The translations under genes and the position numbers were made by a program. Below are positions 51,661 to 63,817 of a stretch of DNA of 64,000 nt, piece by piece. The first letter of the stretch is position 1; every line of letters starts with the position of its first letter. The notes under the pieces were generated by a model that saw only the letters and a list, made by a program, of their open reading frames with translations, did not search any database and had not been told where the DNA came from. The stretch is taken from NCBI GenBank assembly GCA_022560025.1, contig JAFISE010000164.1:1-64000 (forward strand). Direction: 5' to 3'. The stretch comes from Stagonosporopsis chrysanthemi (lineage: Eukaryota > Ascomycota > Dothideomycetes > Pleosporales > Didymellaceae).

Positions 51661-54158
51661 ATGCAGATGAATAACCCCAACATGATGCAGCAGAACGGCA
51701 TGACTCGCCAGGGCCCCTCGAATGCTGCCACCTACAACCACTTCGTCAACCATCTTCGCGCCCAGCAACAGCAGGGCAAGGTGCCCCAAGGCTGGCAGCA
51801 GTCGACATCGCCTGAAGAGCGCGGCCAGCTTGCTTTTCAGTTCTTCACACAGTTCCGCCTGCTCAAAAGCGACACTCCAGAGCTTGACGCTATGCGCACC
51901 TCGCTTTCGTTCGAGAGCCAGGTCTTCATGACGTCACAGACAAAGGACCAGTATGTCTCGAATATCAAGCAGAAGCTTCTGCAAATGACTGCCGCCCGCC
52001 AACAGCAGTCGCAGCGCTTGCAGAACAACCTCGGAAACATGAACATGCCCATGAATGGGATGAACCCAGCCCAGATGAACATGATGGGCCAAAACGGACC
52101 GCAAGGCCCCCGGCAAGGTACACCGCAGCAGTTCAACCAAGGCTTCCCCAACTCACAACTCCAACGCCCGATGCAAGTTTCGCCAGTTCCTATGCAACAA
52201 GGGGGGTCCTCGATGGGCATGAACGTCGGTACGCCCAACCTGAACCAGGCGCAACAGAACCAGCAGCCAAACATGCAGCAACAGCAGCGGTTGCCCCCGC
52301 AGGCAGAAAGCCAATTCATCAACCAGCTGGCCAAGAAGCTGTTGGACAGTTGTCAGGCTGAGGTTCGCCTGAAGTTCCAAAATGAAGTCAACGCCTGGCC
52401 AGAAGAGAAGAAGGCACAACTCCTTCAGCAGGGAATCGATCCTCTGTTCTTCCGCTTCCGAACGTACGCTGAGCTGCTCTACAGAAATGGCAAGGTCTCA
52501 GTTCCCAAACAGCAAGGCGTAAATCAGATGGGCGGACAGCAGAATGGCCAGCCCAATCAGATGCAGGGCCAGCAGGCTAACATGGGTCAACGACAGTCTG
52601 ACCCTACATTTGACTTCAACGCCATCACAAATCAGCAACTGGGAGCCGTGAGGCTGCAGGATTCTGGTGCTGAAGTTGTTCCAGCCAGCAACAATAACAG
52701 CGCTCAAATGGGCGCTTTTGGGCAGGGTGGCCAACAACAAAACGCGGCCATGGCGCAGCGACAAGCATCTCAGGCCGCATATCAACAAAGCTTCCAACAA
52801 CGTCAGGCCAATGCGTCCCAAATTCAGATGGCACAGGCACAGCAACAAGCCCAAGCCCAAGCTCGGGCACAACTCGAGCAACAGCAGAGAGCTCAGCAAG
52901 CTGCGTTGCAGGCACGAACCCAGAACCAATTGCTCCAGGGACAAATTGGCGGCCTCAACCTTCCACCAGGCTCTCAGCAAAGCCCAGCTATGCCATTGCT
53001 CACGCGATCAATGAACCCACCTGGCCAACAGGGACCCACAACGCCACAACAGCGACCACCTCAAGCTCATGTCCCCCAGATGACGCCCCAAGCTGGTCAG
53101 GCACAGACTGAGCAGGTTTCTGCTTTGCTGCGTGAGGCACAACAAAGATCTGCTGCAGCCGCCGCTCTCGGACAGCCTAATGGGCCTCTCTCAAGTCAGG
53201 CGCGTTTAGCCATGATGCCAGCAGACATTGACCATCATGCAAAAGAGCAACTGCTCAAGGTACCCGATCAGAACTTTCGCGCAATCCTCGCCAATTATGT
53301 AAGCCAACAACGGAGAAATCAAATGGCCGGTGGGCCCGGAACCCCTGGGCAACGAAGCATGCTTCCTTTCAATCAGCAAGCAGGCATGCAGCCGGGCATG
53401 GCTGGTCAAATGATGGGAGGGCCCAACATGGCGAACATGAACAATATGGTCAACATGGCTCGCCCTGGCATGGGGCTCGGACAGCAGACCCCTGGCGCTG
53501 TTGGAGGCCAGCCTCAGCAGATGGTACAACGCGGCCCGTTGACACCACATCGTATTATGGCTGCACAAGCTTTGCTCCAGTCGAACCCTGGCATCATCGC
53601 AAACACAGACGGGAGGCCGTTTCCCCCGGATGTAGTAGGCCCGCAGGTCCGACAAAACCTACCTCCGGATGTGAAGAGCTGGGGACAACTGAAGCAATGG
53701 GCTCAGCAAAACCCGGCCGTCTTGCCCCCGACCGAGACACAAAAGCTGTTGATGTTGCAGGTGATCCACTTCCAGAACATGTTACAACGACAGCAACAGC
53801 AGCAACAACAGCAGCAAATGCCCGGCGGAGCTCCTCAGCCGAACAACGCTACAGGAATGGCACCACCTGCTCCTATGACTCCTGCACAAGCGCAGGGCAG
53901 ACTACCACAGCAGCCCTTGAATATGGCGAATCTCCCACCCATCAGCGTCACACAGCAGGAGTTGCAGATTTTCCGGCAAAAGATGGCGCCACAGAATCCT
54001 CAAGTAATGAATATGCCCGATGAGCAGTTGCGCAATATTGTCATCGCACAGAAGATGAAGAGCAGGCAACAGCAACAAGCAATGCTTGCTCAGCAACAGC
54101 AACAACAACGGAACATGTTACAACAACAACAACAGCAGCAGCAGCAGCATCAACAACA

Positions 54159-54193
<35 letters not shown>

Positions 54194-56385
54194 AACAGCA
54201 ACAGCAGCAGCAGCAACAGCAGCAGCAGCAACAGCAGCAGCAGCAACAACAGCAGCAGCCTCAACAACAGCCGCAGCCTCAGCAAACTCCTCAACAGCAG
54301 CTCAACCGTCCTCCGACTGCCCAAGCTCCTCAAGCGGCGCCACAGGCGAAGCCACCTGCCAGGGCACCACAAACGTCACAGTCTACGCCTAATGCTGCGA
54401 AGAACCTGAAGCGACCGAACGAAGACTCTGCCGAGGGGAATGCGGACCAAGCCAGCGGCAGCGCGCCTCAGGCGTCTATGGTTCCCCAGAGGCCACTCCC
54501 TCATCTCACTCAGGAGCAGATGTCCAAGCTCACGCCTACACAGCAAGCGCAGGTCAAGGCACAGCTGCTCAAAGCCCAGGATGCTTCAAACGCTGGCAAG
54601 GCACCGCAGCAATCGCGTTCTGTGCCAAATACTGACGACTATCGTGCTCGCATGAGTGATCCGGTCAGGCTGAACAAGCTGAACACGATGATGGCTGAGG
54701 TCGAGAAGACTTTACCTGCCGGACAGCCGACGCAAATTCCACCTCAAGTGCGTGCTTCACTCCAAGGAACTCTGCAGAGGCAGCTTCACGTGCTGAACAA
54801 GGTTGACGGAGCAATCCGTGCCTTCTACGCCTCATTTGACACGGACAGTGGTTCAGAGGTCGTCATACGCCAGATCATGACAGCACGTTGCTTGCTGTAC
54901 CGAGAGATGAACCTCGAGAGTGGCATGCTCAACGACCAGATCACACTGCCAACAGAAGGGTTCAAGACTCACCTCCGCGCCATTCTGAACTTCGTCACCA
55001 AAATCGGAGTACGGATACAACAGCAGAACAACAATGCTCAGGCCGCCTCGCAGCAGGCACAGACTAGCTCAGATTCCTCTCTTGCTACGCCCCCAGCTCA
55101 ATTGAATGCTGCTAATCTGAAGCAACACACCGAATCACAGCAGCGAGGTTCAAACTCAAAGGCTCCTCAGGCACCTACGACGGATCGTCCTCCATTCCCA
55201 CTTGGTGGTGGACAGTCTCCAAGTGGAGCTCCCAAGTACTTCGATGAAGCCCCGAGGCTAACCAACCTCGTTCTACCCGACAAGAAGCGTCAAAGAATGG
55301 ATGGAGGTAGTGCGACTTCAACACCAGGACCTAAGCCGTCGCCTCGCATGAGCACTGGAAAGGGCAACTCACCTGAGCTCAAGCGACAGCCAGCACCCGA
55401 TAAGCAGGCGCCGCAAAAGGCAACGTTCAAGTGTAAGGAGGGTGGGTGCGAGTACTCAGTCCGCGGATTCGACACACAGGGCGAGCTAGAAGCGCATTTC
55501 AGCATTGCACACGCGACTCACGACAATCCTTTTCAATTTGCGTTGGAATCCATGGCAGACCTCCTCGAGGTGGATGCAAAGACAGGCGATCCCAAAGTCG
55601 ACATCAACGCCTCTAAGCTCACGACCAAGCCTGTACCAGCTCCTGCCGCTTCGCGTGCTCCAGCGCAGGCTATCAAGACCGAGCACGCTTCTGGCACTGC
55701 ACAGAGCGCCCAGACTCCTATTGGGCAGCAGGCATCTGCCACACCCATGGCGCGAATTCCGACACAGACCGGTATCAAGAACTCGCCATCGGCCAACTTG
55801 CTCAAGACACCGCAGGCAATGGCGAAGGCTGCTACGCCCAGCACCGGACCTCATGCAAAGGCTACGCCCAACACTTCAGCCAAGTTGGCTGTCAAGCAAG
55901 CTGTGCCTGTTCTCGCAGCAGAAACAGAGAGGCCACTGGAACTGCAGCCGATGCTACCTGCATCGCTCCTCGACTGCTCGTACGAGGAGACGTTTGCTGC
56001 GCTTGATGCAAATGGTCCTTTCACAGTCCTTGACCTCAAGGATGTGGACAACACCTGGGCCGTCCGCTCGCGCCCAAGCTCACCGACACAGACACCTGAC
56101 TCGTCAACAAAGGACACGCCTTCGACGAGACAGTCTGACATTTCCGAGAACGACAACCTTCAGATCAACCTTGACCTGGACATGCCTGACGCATGGATGA
56201 TGGGCATGAATGGCGACGTACTCCCGCTTGACATGCAGCTCTCCGACGACCTGCAGACTCTGGGCGTCACCTTACCGCCCATGGACAGTGATGAGATGAT
56301 GCTGTTCCCATCGCTCATGGACTTTGACGCGATGGAGAAGCAGATGGATGGCAGCCTGGCAGGCCTCGAAGCTGGCATCTATTGA
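51661..56385 (+). CDS. MED15: Mediator complex subunit 15 (Gal11/MED15)
   Basis: Tail subunit of Mediator that receives activation domains and links them to RNA polymerase II. One exon from MQMNNPNMMQQNGMTRQGP, 1574 aa. The frame is open for 84 codons upstream, but those are Ser/Pro/Thr-rich and non-homologous. The N-terminal KIX-like helical domain covers about residues 20-110 (GWQQSTSPEERGQLAFQFFTQFRLL). Extended Gln-rich low complexity follows, with the longest Q run at about 820-875. A MED15-type central block is seen (DPVRLNKLNTMMAEVEKTLP). A single C2H2-like finger is present: Cys-x4-Cys, then His-x4-His in CEYSVRGFDTQGELEAHFSIAH. The acidic C-terminus carries DNLQINLDLDMPDAWMMGMN and MDSDEMMLFPSLMDFDAME, which resemble activation-domain motifs. 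Confidence 0.87.
54060..54275 (+). repeat. CAG/CAA polyglutamine repeat in MED15
   Basis: A dense mix of CAG and CAA codons encodes a nearly continuous Gln tract of about 60-70 residues, broken by a single His. Length polymorphism is likely. Confidence 0.9.
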
Positions 56386-58960
56386 GATCTTGTTCTATTT
56401 ACGCACACGAGTCCTTGGACTGTTTGCATTGCATCTTGTCTTCGCTGTACAACACTTGCACCATACTTTCTGCGTCGTTTCTGCATTGTTTTTCTGCTGT
56501 TCTTGTTTCGTACTCGCAAGGCGCTCTGGGTTATTGAGGCCTTTGGGATCTGGCGCAATCCAAGGAAAATGCATCTATGCCATCTATGTGCCCAATGTAT
56601 GGGTTTTGAGTTTCGATTTATCCACCTTCGTTGTCTTTGCCCTGCTGTGGATACCTTTTATACCCCCTATTGTCTGTTCTTCTGTCTCTATGGCGTGGGT
56701 TTTTGGAATGGGCATGTAGCGGGAACCGTCTGCGTCTGGCAAGATCCAAATCATATCAAATCTCTACCTCGTGCATCTTCTCTGGCTTATTGAAATTGCT
56801 GCATGCATGCATGCGTGTGTGCATGCGTGTGAAGCGAAGTGATGTGGAAGTGAGCTCATCATAACACAGCGTTCTCGAACTGTTGTTCCTCGTCCTTTGT
56901 GACCAAACAGTTGAGGTGAGGTCTAGATCGCAGGCTCGCCCAGACCACAATTCTACAATCTACACTGGCTGCACTTGGACAAAAAGTCCCCTTGGTCTCC
57001 CTGTCCCACGGCCTCGGGCCTGCGCCGCATGTGTCCCAAGAAGCAAAGGCTGCTTCCGTCTGGTTGCGGAGCGGCCAGCCTCCCAGCTCCAGCGCAGCTT
57101 CCATCAGCTCCCACGACAGGTCTCACTGATGCGCACGCCGTCTCGTCGACGCACACGATCGAGTGGTTCACACGGCGGATAGTGGAGTGGAGTGGGGGCG
57201 TGAAAGGATCGGGGTGGTTTGGCGAGAACAGAGGGGGAACCATGGTTCGGCGCTGGGGGGAGGGAAACGGAGGGGAAGGCCGAGGTCGAGGTCGAGGTCG
57301 AGGTCGACGCAGTAGCATGGCATCACGTCCCGTCATGTGGTAGAACAGTACAGCACAGCACAGCTCAGCTCAGCTCAGCTCAGCTCAGCTCAGCATGGCA
57401 GACCCTGTCCAGAAGCGTCTTTGTGCCGTGAAGCAGAGTAGAGTAGAGTCGAGTAGCGACAAGGCAAACCAAACCAAACCAAACCAATACCGCCCTTCGG
57501 TAATCCACACGTCAGAACGCTTCCGCCCACCACACAACCCCCATCCTGCATCGCAATCGCAGATCGCAGATCGCCATAGCCGCAGCCGCCGCCGCCGCCG
57601 TCCCAACGAAACACCACCCCCTCCCCAACCCGTCCGCCCTGCAAAGCAAGTCTCCCGACCCTCGGCAGAGAGAAGGACGAAAAGAAAAAAAGAAAAAGAA
57701 AACACGACGCATGGCATCACCCGTGCGTAAAAAAAGGTTTCTCCCGCTCTCGCGTGCACGCATGCAGGGTGTGCGCAGGGAACGCGTCGTTTGCCGCGTT
57801 GGGGGCACTAGCGCGGAAGCGTTTTCGAAGGAGCGAAGAAGGCGGTGCCAGGAGGAGGGGGGGGCCACGAGGAAGAGGGATTGGGATTGGGTAGAAGCGA
57901 GGATGCGGGTAAGGATGCGGTAAGGATGCGGTTAGGGTGAGTTGGGAGTTGGGTAGGAGGCGCAGCGGCAAGCAAGTGGCGAAAGGGCTATTCTCGGCGG
58001 GGTGCGGCGTTGGGATGGGACGTGGTTTGCTGGTGGGAAGGGAGGATGCGGGTGAGGGGGGATGCGCAGCAGGGGAGGGGAGGGTGGAATGTGTTCCGCT
58101 GAGCGCGGGCTGTGAACGACGAGGGAATGCAACGGGCGCTGCTGCTGTGCACACGCCAAAGTGCAGTGTGACGTGACGTTGGGCGGAACCATGGCCTTCG
58201 CCGCACTGGACTCACCGCGAGTCCAGCTTGTAGGAGCTGCGTGATTATGCTTATGATTATGATTATGATTACTGTACACTTGCACAAAGGCGAGACTTCT
58301 CTGCTGAGGTCTCGAGGACGATGCGTACAGTAGTGTTGCGTTTGGGTTTTCCTTTGTTGGAACTGGTTGGGAGTGGGCGTGTGGGTTGTTTTTGGACAAG
58401 CTCTCGTATTGCGCGCCTGTTCGCTGGGTCGTACTCGGTCGCTTGGGAACTTACGTGCAGCGAAAGCGAGCAGATGCAGCATGGCGCCTTGCATGTGTGG
58501 TACTGCTGACGACTAGACTCCCTCCTGACTGATGATTTGAGTATTGTGAAGCAACAGCTTGGATTATCCGACAGTGGCTTTGGAAGCCCTGACCGGACAT
58601 CAGGAGCTCTCCTGGCTTCTGCATGTCGAGCTTGACGGCGACGCTTTGGGTTAGAGCAATCATGTGGGTCTGGGGTAGCGGCTGAGGGAGATCTTTGTGG
58701 CACCCGCCAGAGCAAGCCTGAGGACCCGGAAAGGAGGGTCCTCCTCGGTTGGCTTGCCGAACAGGAACATGACAGACGAAAGCAGAACGTGGCGTTTTGT
58801 GCGATGATATTTACAGTATGGCATTATTGATCAAGTGTATCAGGACTGGCAAAGCGCTTCGACGGCTTCGACGGCTTCGACAGCTTCGACAGCTTCTGTG
58901 TGACAAGAGGCTACATTGGGGAGTCGAGCTGACCATAACGGGGCACATGTCCTTCCAGCC
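56386..58960. other. Intergenic, repeat-rich, between MED15 and a membrane-protein gene
   Basis: 2.6 kb. It contains short tandem repeats (gaggtc units at 57278-57308; agctc units at 57360-57391; ggatgcgg units at 57900-57935). Several frames on both strands are GC-biased and lack domains. No gene is supported. Confidence 0.5.
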
Positions 58961-59428
58961 CTACGCATTCTTCAGTGGCCGGGGGGGCGTGGCTCCGAAG
59001 CCAATACCAAACAACATGCACAGGCGCGTCAGGGCGAGGAAGTAGACCCAGCCCACATTGCCCCAGTCAATGGGGTTCCAGTTCCAGTACTGCAGGAATG
59101 CGCGCGCGAAGCCCAGGGGCAGCACCGAGTACAGGTGGCCGACATCGGCGATGAGCAGCACGATGATGAGGGCCTTCCACACGCGGTACTCGGTGGTGAC
59201 ACGCAGGACGAGGGCCTCGGTGAGGGCCAAGCCCAGGTACAGGTTGGCCAACTGAGTCAGCACAATGGATGTTGAGACGGGCACTAGGGTTGGGGCACTG
59301 GCGGCGTGGCTAAGGGTCAGGTAGGCCGACTGGAAGAAGCAGGCCTGCACGGCGCCGGCGAGGATGGAGAGGGGCTCGAGGTACAGGAAGACGAGGCGGT
59401 AGAAGGCCGGGATGTGGGTGGGGGGCAT
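58961..59428 (-). CDS. Small four-helix membrane protein (DUF7704-like fungal family)
   Basis: Single exon, 155 aa. Four hydrophobic segments are visible: FYRLVFLYLEPLSILAGAVQACFF, IVLTQLANLYLGLALTEALVL, VWKALIIVLLIADVGHLYSVL and VGWVYFLALTRLCMLFGIGF. A WNPIDWGN loop precedes the last helix. This layout matches a family of small uncharacterised fungal membrane proteins with an N-terminal PxxYR motif and a final R-L/C-F-G-F helix. There is no catalytic motif. Function is unknown. Confidence 0.75.
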   Translation of the reverse strand: MPPTHIPAFYRLVFLYLEPLSILAGAVQACFFQSAYLTLSHAASAPTLVPVSTSIVLTQLANLYLGLALTEALVLRVTTEYRVWKALIIVLLIADVGHLYSVLPLGFARAFLQYWNWNPIDWGNVGWVYFLALTRLCMLFGIGFGATPPRPLKNA

Positions 59429-60422
59429 GGCGGTGGTGGTGTTGTTGTTGTAGTGTGTTGTTTAGAAGGCGTTTCGCAGGTGGTGCTTTGTAACGGCGCC
59501 AGTGGGCGTGCTGGCTGCCGACGGAGGCTGCAGACGGGGCGGTGAGGGCGAGACCAGCAGCAGACGCAGCAGTGCAGTGCAGTGCAGTGCAGTGCAGTGG
59601 AGTGGTGTGCAGCACGGCCAGCGCGACTGGATGGCAACAATCGTCTGGTGGTAGCAATGCCAAACGCCGTGCAGCGTGTGCAGTCAGTCAGTCAGTCTGT
59701 CTGTCTGCAGACCGCCGATTACCAGACTACCAGCTGCCCGTCATGCCGTCTTCCACTTGCACTCCCACTCCCACTCCCACTCCCGCTTGCACTTCCAGGG
59801 CTTCCAGAACGTGCGGCGCGCTAGACGCATCCTCGCAACCAGGGTGCCACTGCCAGGGTGCCAGACTGCCAGTGTGCCCAGGGCCCGGCGACGTGCAGGC
59901 AGAGGCAGGCGATCTTCAGCGGCACCGCGCACCACGGTTGGCAGCAGCGCAGGCTAGTGCGGCGACAGAGATTGGCTTTGGCGCTCGCTGCTGGTCGCCC
60001 GCCGCCCAGCCCTGTTCCTTATTTACACCGGCCGCAATCCAGCTGCCAGCGCCGTGCTGTATCCTCGCTCACTCTGCTTTTCCGCCGAACGGCCCTGTCC
60101 GCTCCCTCCCTTTTCCTTGCTGCGTGCTGCTATTGTCCCACGCCCACCCCCATCCATTCGCATTCTCACCGCACCGCGCTCGCTGCCCCGCTGCAGCCCA
60201 CCCCGTCGCTGGCCGCCTGCACGCTCCCTGTCCACTAATCTGCCCTGTCCGCTGCCGTGTTGTTGCGATTCACCGCCGCCGCGCTCCACGCTCCTTGACC
60301 TCTTAGCCCGCCGCTGCAGCCCACGACTCGCACCGCGTTTCGGCCTCAACCCGCCCTCGCCCCCTGGAATTGGCTGCGTCGACCTCGTGCACACCGCTGC
60401 ACCACTGCCGCCAGACGCTCCA
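59429..60422. other. Divergent upstream region with simple repeats
   Basis: Between the membrane-protein gene (minus) and the F-box gene (plus). It contains a (cagtg)n tract at 59571-59601, a (cagt)n/(ctgt)n tract at 59678-59707 and a (cactcc)n tract at 59757-59785. The frame open from 60054 into the F-box gene is probably 5' UTR. Confidence 0.5.
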
Positions 60423-62606
60423 ATGCATCGCAGTCTGGCCTCCCGCCCGAAGACTTCCTCTGCTGCCACCGACGACGCCTCCTCCACCCCCTTGGACCAC
60501 ACTATGAAGCGGACCGCCTCGCAGACCTTCAGCTCCAGCACCTACTACGACGCCGAACGCTATGGCATGGCTCTCGACGCCGTGAACGAGGGCGACCACC
60601 ACCCGCACTCGGAGAACGCCCTGTCCCGCGCCCTCGGCAACTTTGCAGGCACCTTCACCCGCCAGAAGAGCCGCCGCAGGCTCTCGTCCATCTCCTCCGC
60701 CTCCACCGCCCCCTCGCGCCACCGCAGAGGCTCCATCCAGAGTTTCATCGACAGCCTGCCCTCGTCCACCACCTCGCGCAAGCCCAGCAGCGAGTCTCAG
60801 CGCCTGCCCCTGCCACACACAGACTCGGGCATCCCCTCGCTGCCCGTGCTCACGCCATCGCCCAGTAGCGCCAACAAGGGCTTCTCCCTCAAGCGCTTCA
60901 GTTCCATGCGCAGGAAAACAGCACACCCGCTGCCTTCTGGAGAGTCGTCACGGTCCCCCCAGCACCACACTACGCTCCTGTCGGCGCAACTTATGGGCGG
61001 CGCTTCTGCACGCCAGGCCGCCGCCGCCGCCAATGAGAGCCGCCTAAGCCAGCTGCGTCGTGAGCAAGAGCACACCCACCGCTTCCTCAATGGCCTCATC
61101 TCCCTGGACAAGCCCCAGTTGAACGACATAGACTTCAATGACAACGAGAGCGGTGTCGACATGACCTGCTCCTCCCCCATTGTCAGGACAGACAGTGCGG
61201 CCGACAAGAAGATGAGTAAGTTCTCGTCTATGACCTACCTCATCTTGACGCTCAACAATGCTAACAATCTTCTCTCAGCGGATCCATTCCAGCGTCTCCC
61301 CGCTGAGCTCGCCACCGCCATTCTCTCAAACCTCGACGCCACGTCCCTGGCTCGCGCCGAACAAGTATCACGCCACTGGTACGAGCACGCCTCCTCGAGC
61401 CACGTCTGGCGCAATGTCTTCCTCCGCAAGTACGAGCCAGAGGTCCACGTCTCGCCCGCCCCAATCCAGATGGGCGGCACAGGAGTCGGCAAGCTGGCAA
61501 ATGGCAAGCCTGCTCCTGCGCAGGACTGGAAGAAGATGTACTCTGCACGAAGCACAATCAACAAGCGGTGGAAGGCTGGCACTCCCGCTGCTGTCTATCT
61601 CAACGGGCACACGGATAGCGTCTACTGCTGCCAATTTGACGAGAACAAGTGCATCACTGGATCTCGTGACCGCACCATTCGCGTGTGGGACCTGAAGACA
61701 TACAAGTGCGTCAAGGTGTACGGCGGTCCGAACCACCGTCCGACAATGAACACACCTCTCCCCATGGAGGAGCGCTCCGAACGTGTCATCAGCCATGCCT
61801 CGGTCAACGGCACCCAACAGGGCAACAAAATATACAACGTTCCTTCCGACTACCATGACGCTTCGATTCTGTGCCTGCAGTACGATCACGAGATCATGGT
61901 CACTGGCTCTTCCGACTATACCTGCATCGTGTGGGACATTACTGGAGAGGACTACGTTCCCATGTACCGCCTCCGCGGCCACGAGGCCGGTGTTTTGGAC
62001 GTCTGTCTCGACGACAAGTACATCATCTCGTGCAGCAAGGACGCGATGATCAAGGTCTGGGATCGCAAGACTGGTGTCTGCATTCGCACACTCAAGGGGC
62101 ATAGGGGCCCTGTCAACGCTGTCCAGCTCCGTGGTAACCTTCTCGTATCTGCCAGCGGAGACGGCATGGCCAAGCTGTGGAACCTCGAGACTGGCGCTTC
62201 CATCAAGGACTTCCCATCCGAGGATAGGGGCCTTGCTGCTGTCGAGTTCTCTGATGACGCCAAATACGTTCTTGCCGGGGGTAACGACCACGTCGTGTAC
62301 AAGTTCGACGCCAACTCAGGCAACCTCGTCCACAGCCGCGTCAAGCACGAGGGCCTTGTCCGCTCGCTGTTCCTGGATGCTTTCAACGGCCGCATTGTGT
62401 CCGGATCATATGACCAGAGCATCCAGGTCTCCGACTACGAGACAGGTGCCACATACGCCGTCTACAAGAACTGGACAACAAGCTGGATCCTCTCCGCCAA
62501 GAGCGACTACCGCCGCGTTGTCGCCACGAGCCAGGATGGGCGTACACTAATTCTGGATTTTGGTCACAACGTGCCCGGTTCTGAGTTGCTTGTCGGAGAG
62601 AAGTAA
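60423..62606 (+). CDS. F-box/WD40-repeat protein (SCF substrate receptor)
   Basis: Predicted substrate-recognition subunit of an SCF ubiquitin ligase. Exons 60423-61215 and 61279-62606. The 63-nt intron (GTAAGT, GCTAAC, CTCTCAG) has no stop and is a multiple of three; removing it gives 706 aa. The N-terminal ~260 residues are Ser-rich and basic (RQKSRRRLSSISSASTAPSRHRR). The F-box is DPFQRLPAELATAILSNLDATSLARAEQVSRHWYEHASSSHVWR. Seven WD-type repeats follow, for example GHTDSVYCCQFDENKCITGSRDRTIRVWDLKT and GHEAGVLDVCLDDKYIISCSKDAMIKVWDRKT. The architecture is that of the Fbw7/Cdc4/Met30 class, but I cannot assign an orthologue. The start MHRSLASRPKTSS is preferred; MKRTASQ at 60504 is possible. 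Confidence 0.88.
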   Translation: MHRSLASRPKTSSAATDDASSTPLDHTMKRTASQTFSSSTYYDAERYGMALDAVNEGDHHPHSENALSRALGNFAGTFTRQKSRRRLSSISSASTAPSRHRRGSIQSFIDSLPSSTTSRKPSSESQRLPLPHTDSGIPSLPVLTPSPSSANKGFSLKRFSSMRRKTAHPLPSGESSRSPQHHTTLLSAQLMGGASARQAAAAANESRLSQLRREQEHTHRFLNGLISLDKPQLNDIDFNDNESGVDMTCSSPIVRTDSAADKKMSKFSSMTYLILTLNNANNLLSADPFQRLPAELATAILSNLDATSLARAEQVSRHWYEHASSSHVWRNVFLRKYEPEVHVSPAPIQMGGTGVGKLANGKPAPAQDWKKMYSARSTINKRWKAGTPAAVYLNGHTDSVYCCQFDENKCITGSRDRTIRVWDLKTYKCVKVYGGPNHRPTMNTPLPMEERSERVISHASVNGTQQGNKIYNVPSDYHDASILCLQYDHEIMVTGSSDYTCIVWDITGEDYVPMYRLRGHEAGVLDVCLDDKYIISCSKDAMIKVWDRKTGVCIRTLKGHRGPVNAVQLRGNLLVSASGDGMAKLWNLETGASIKDFPSEDRGLAAVEFSDDAKYVLAGGNDHVVYKFDANSGNLVHSRVKHEGLVRSLFLDAFNGRIVSGSYDQSIQVSDYETGATYAVYKNWTTSWILSAKSDYRRVVATSQDGRTLILDFGHNVPGSELLVGEK

Positions 62607-63723
62607 GCGAGTGACCACAGTCACTCCAATTTGCAAGTAGCAGGGTTAGCCCTGTCGTCACAAGCCTCGCCACGTTGCAATTGGCGACGATGGGGCTAGG
62701 ACAAACGCCCAGCTACTGGGTCCGGCCACGCTTAGCGTTGCTAATAAGCATCCAATGCTACCACGGCCCGACCACCAAAGACAATTTCTGTACCCCGGTT
62801 CAGCATGGCCAGGCCATTGTCGTCGAAGAATCGAAGGAGAGCCACAAACACCGGGCGTATTACCAGACAAGAGTAGGATGAAGAAGAGTCAACCAAACCA
62901 TTTCATCGGGCGTTACATCATGCATCAGCGAGCGTTCTATCATATCATCAGCATATTTGGCATTTGGGCACACAGGCACAGGCACCCCGGGGCTTATCAC
63001 CAGCCACCCTGGTAGTCTCATCTCTCTTTTCTCCTTTGTAATAAGCAGCGCATACTAGACATTCGCCAGGGCCTCTTCGCGCTGTTGGATTTCACAGCGC
63101 ATTCCAGGATATTGCACAATCCCTTCCTTTGGTTTACTGTTCGTGTATTTGTATTGCTATTGCGTGTTTGTGGGGAGTGCTGTGCTGCTTCTATACTACA
63201 CTACACTACACTACATTAGTACTTTAGACTACGGGTCGACATACCCTCCCTAATTGACCGACAACATTCTCTATCACACCACAATCTCCACTGTGATTCG
63301 TTGAAGGATTGCTCTGTCAGATACTGCACCAATACTTACATCAGGAGTCACTAGATTCAGCGATTGTCGTTTGGTAATATGACCCCACTTTTCTCTTTCC
63401 TGAAGCGTTCAAGAGGTAAGAGCTAGTGGATGAACGTCAGGCGCACCTCTGTCGATCGCGTGGCTGAGGCGCAACATCATGATCCACTCGCAACCACACC
63501 CGCAGCCCTAACATGCGAACTCGATCGTCGGCCTAACTCACGTACCTTGTTTTGCACAAGCAAGGCCGGCCATCACACCTGGGGTCAGCATAAAAGCCCG
63601 TCTGCTCCATGCTCTCACACCTCCACACCATTCCTCTATTAGCCCTACCAGTGACATCACACGTGAACTCACGACTCGAACTACTAAATCACTACACACC
63701 CTACAATACCACTACCACTACTT

Positions 63724-63756
<33 letters not shown>

Positions 63757-63769
63757 ACAACACCCCCCC

Positions 63770-63817
<48 letters not shown>

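Noticed and set aside
54086..54409. poly-Asn/Ser plus frame and poly-Leu minus frame
   Set aside because: Other-frame readings of the MED15 CAG/CAA tract.
57278..57391. gaggtc and agctc tandem repeats as a functional element
   Set aside because: Simple repeats of about 30 bp with no associated gene or palindromic structure.
57895..57945. gttaggg-containing repeats as telomeric sequence
   Set aside because: Only one ttaggg occurs inside ggatgcgg repeats; no telomere array.
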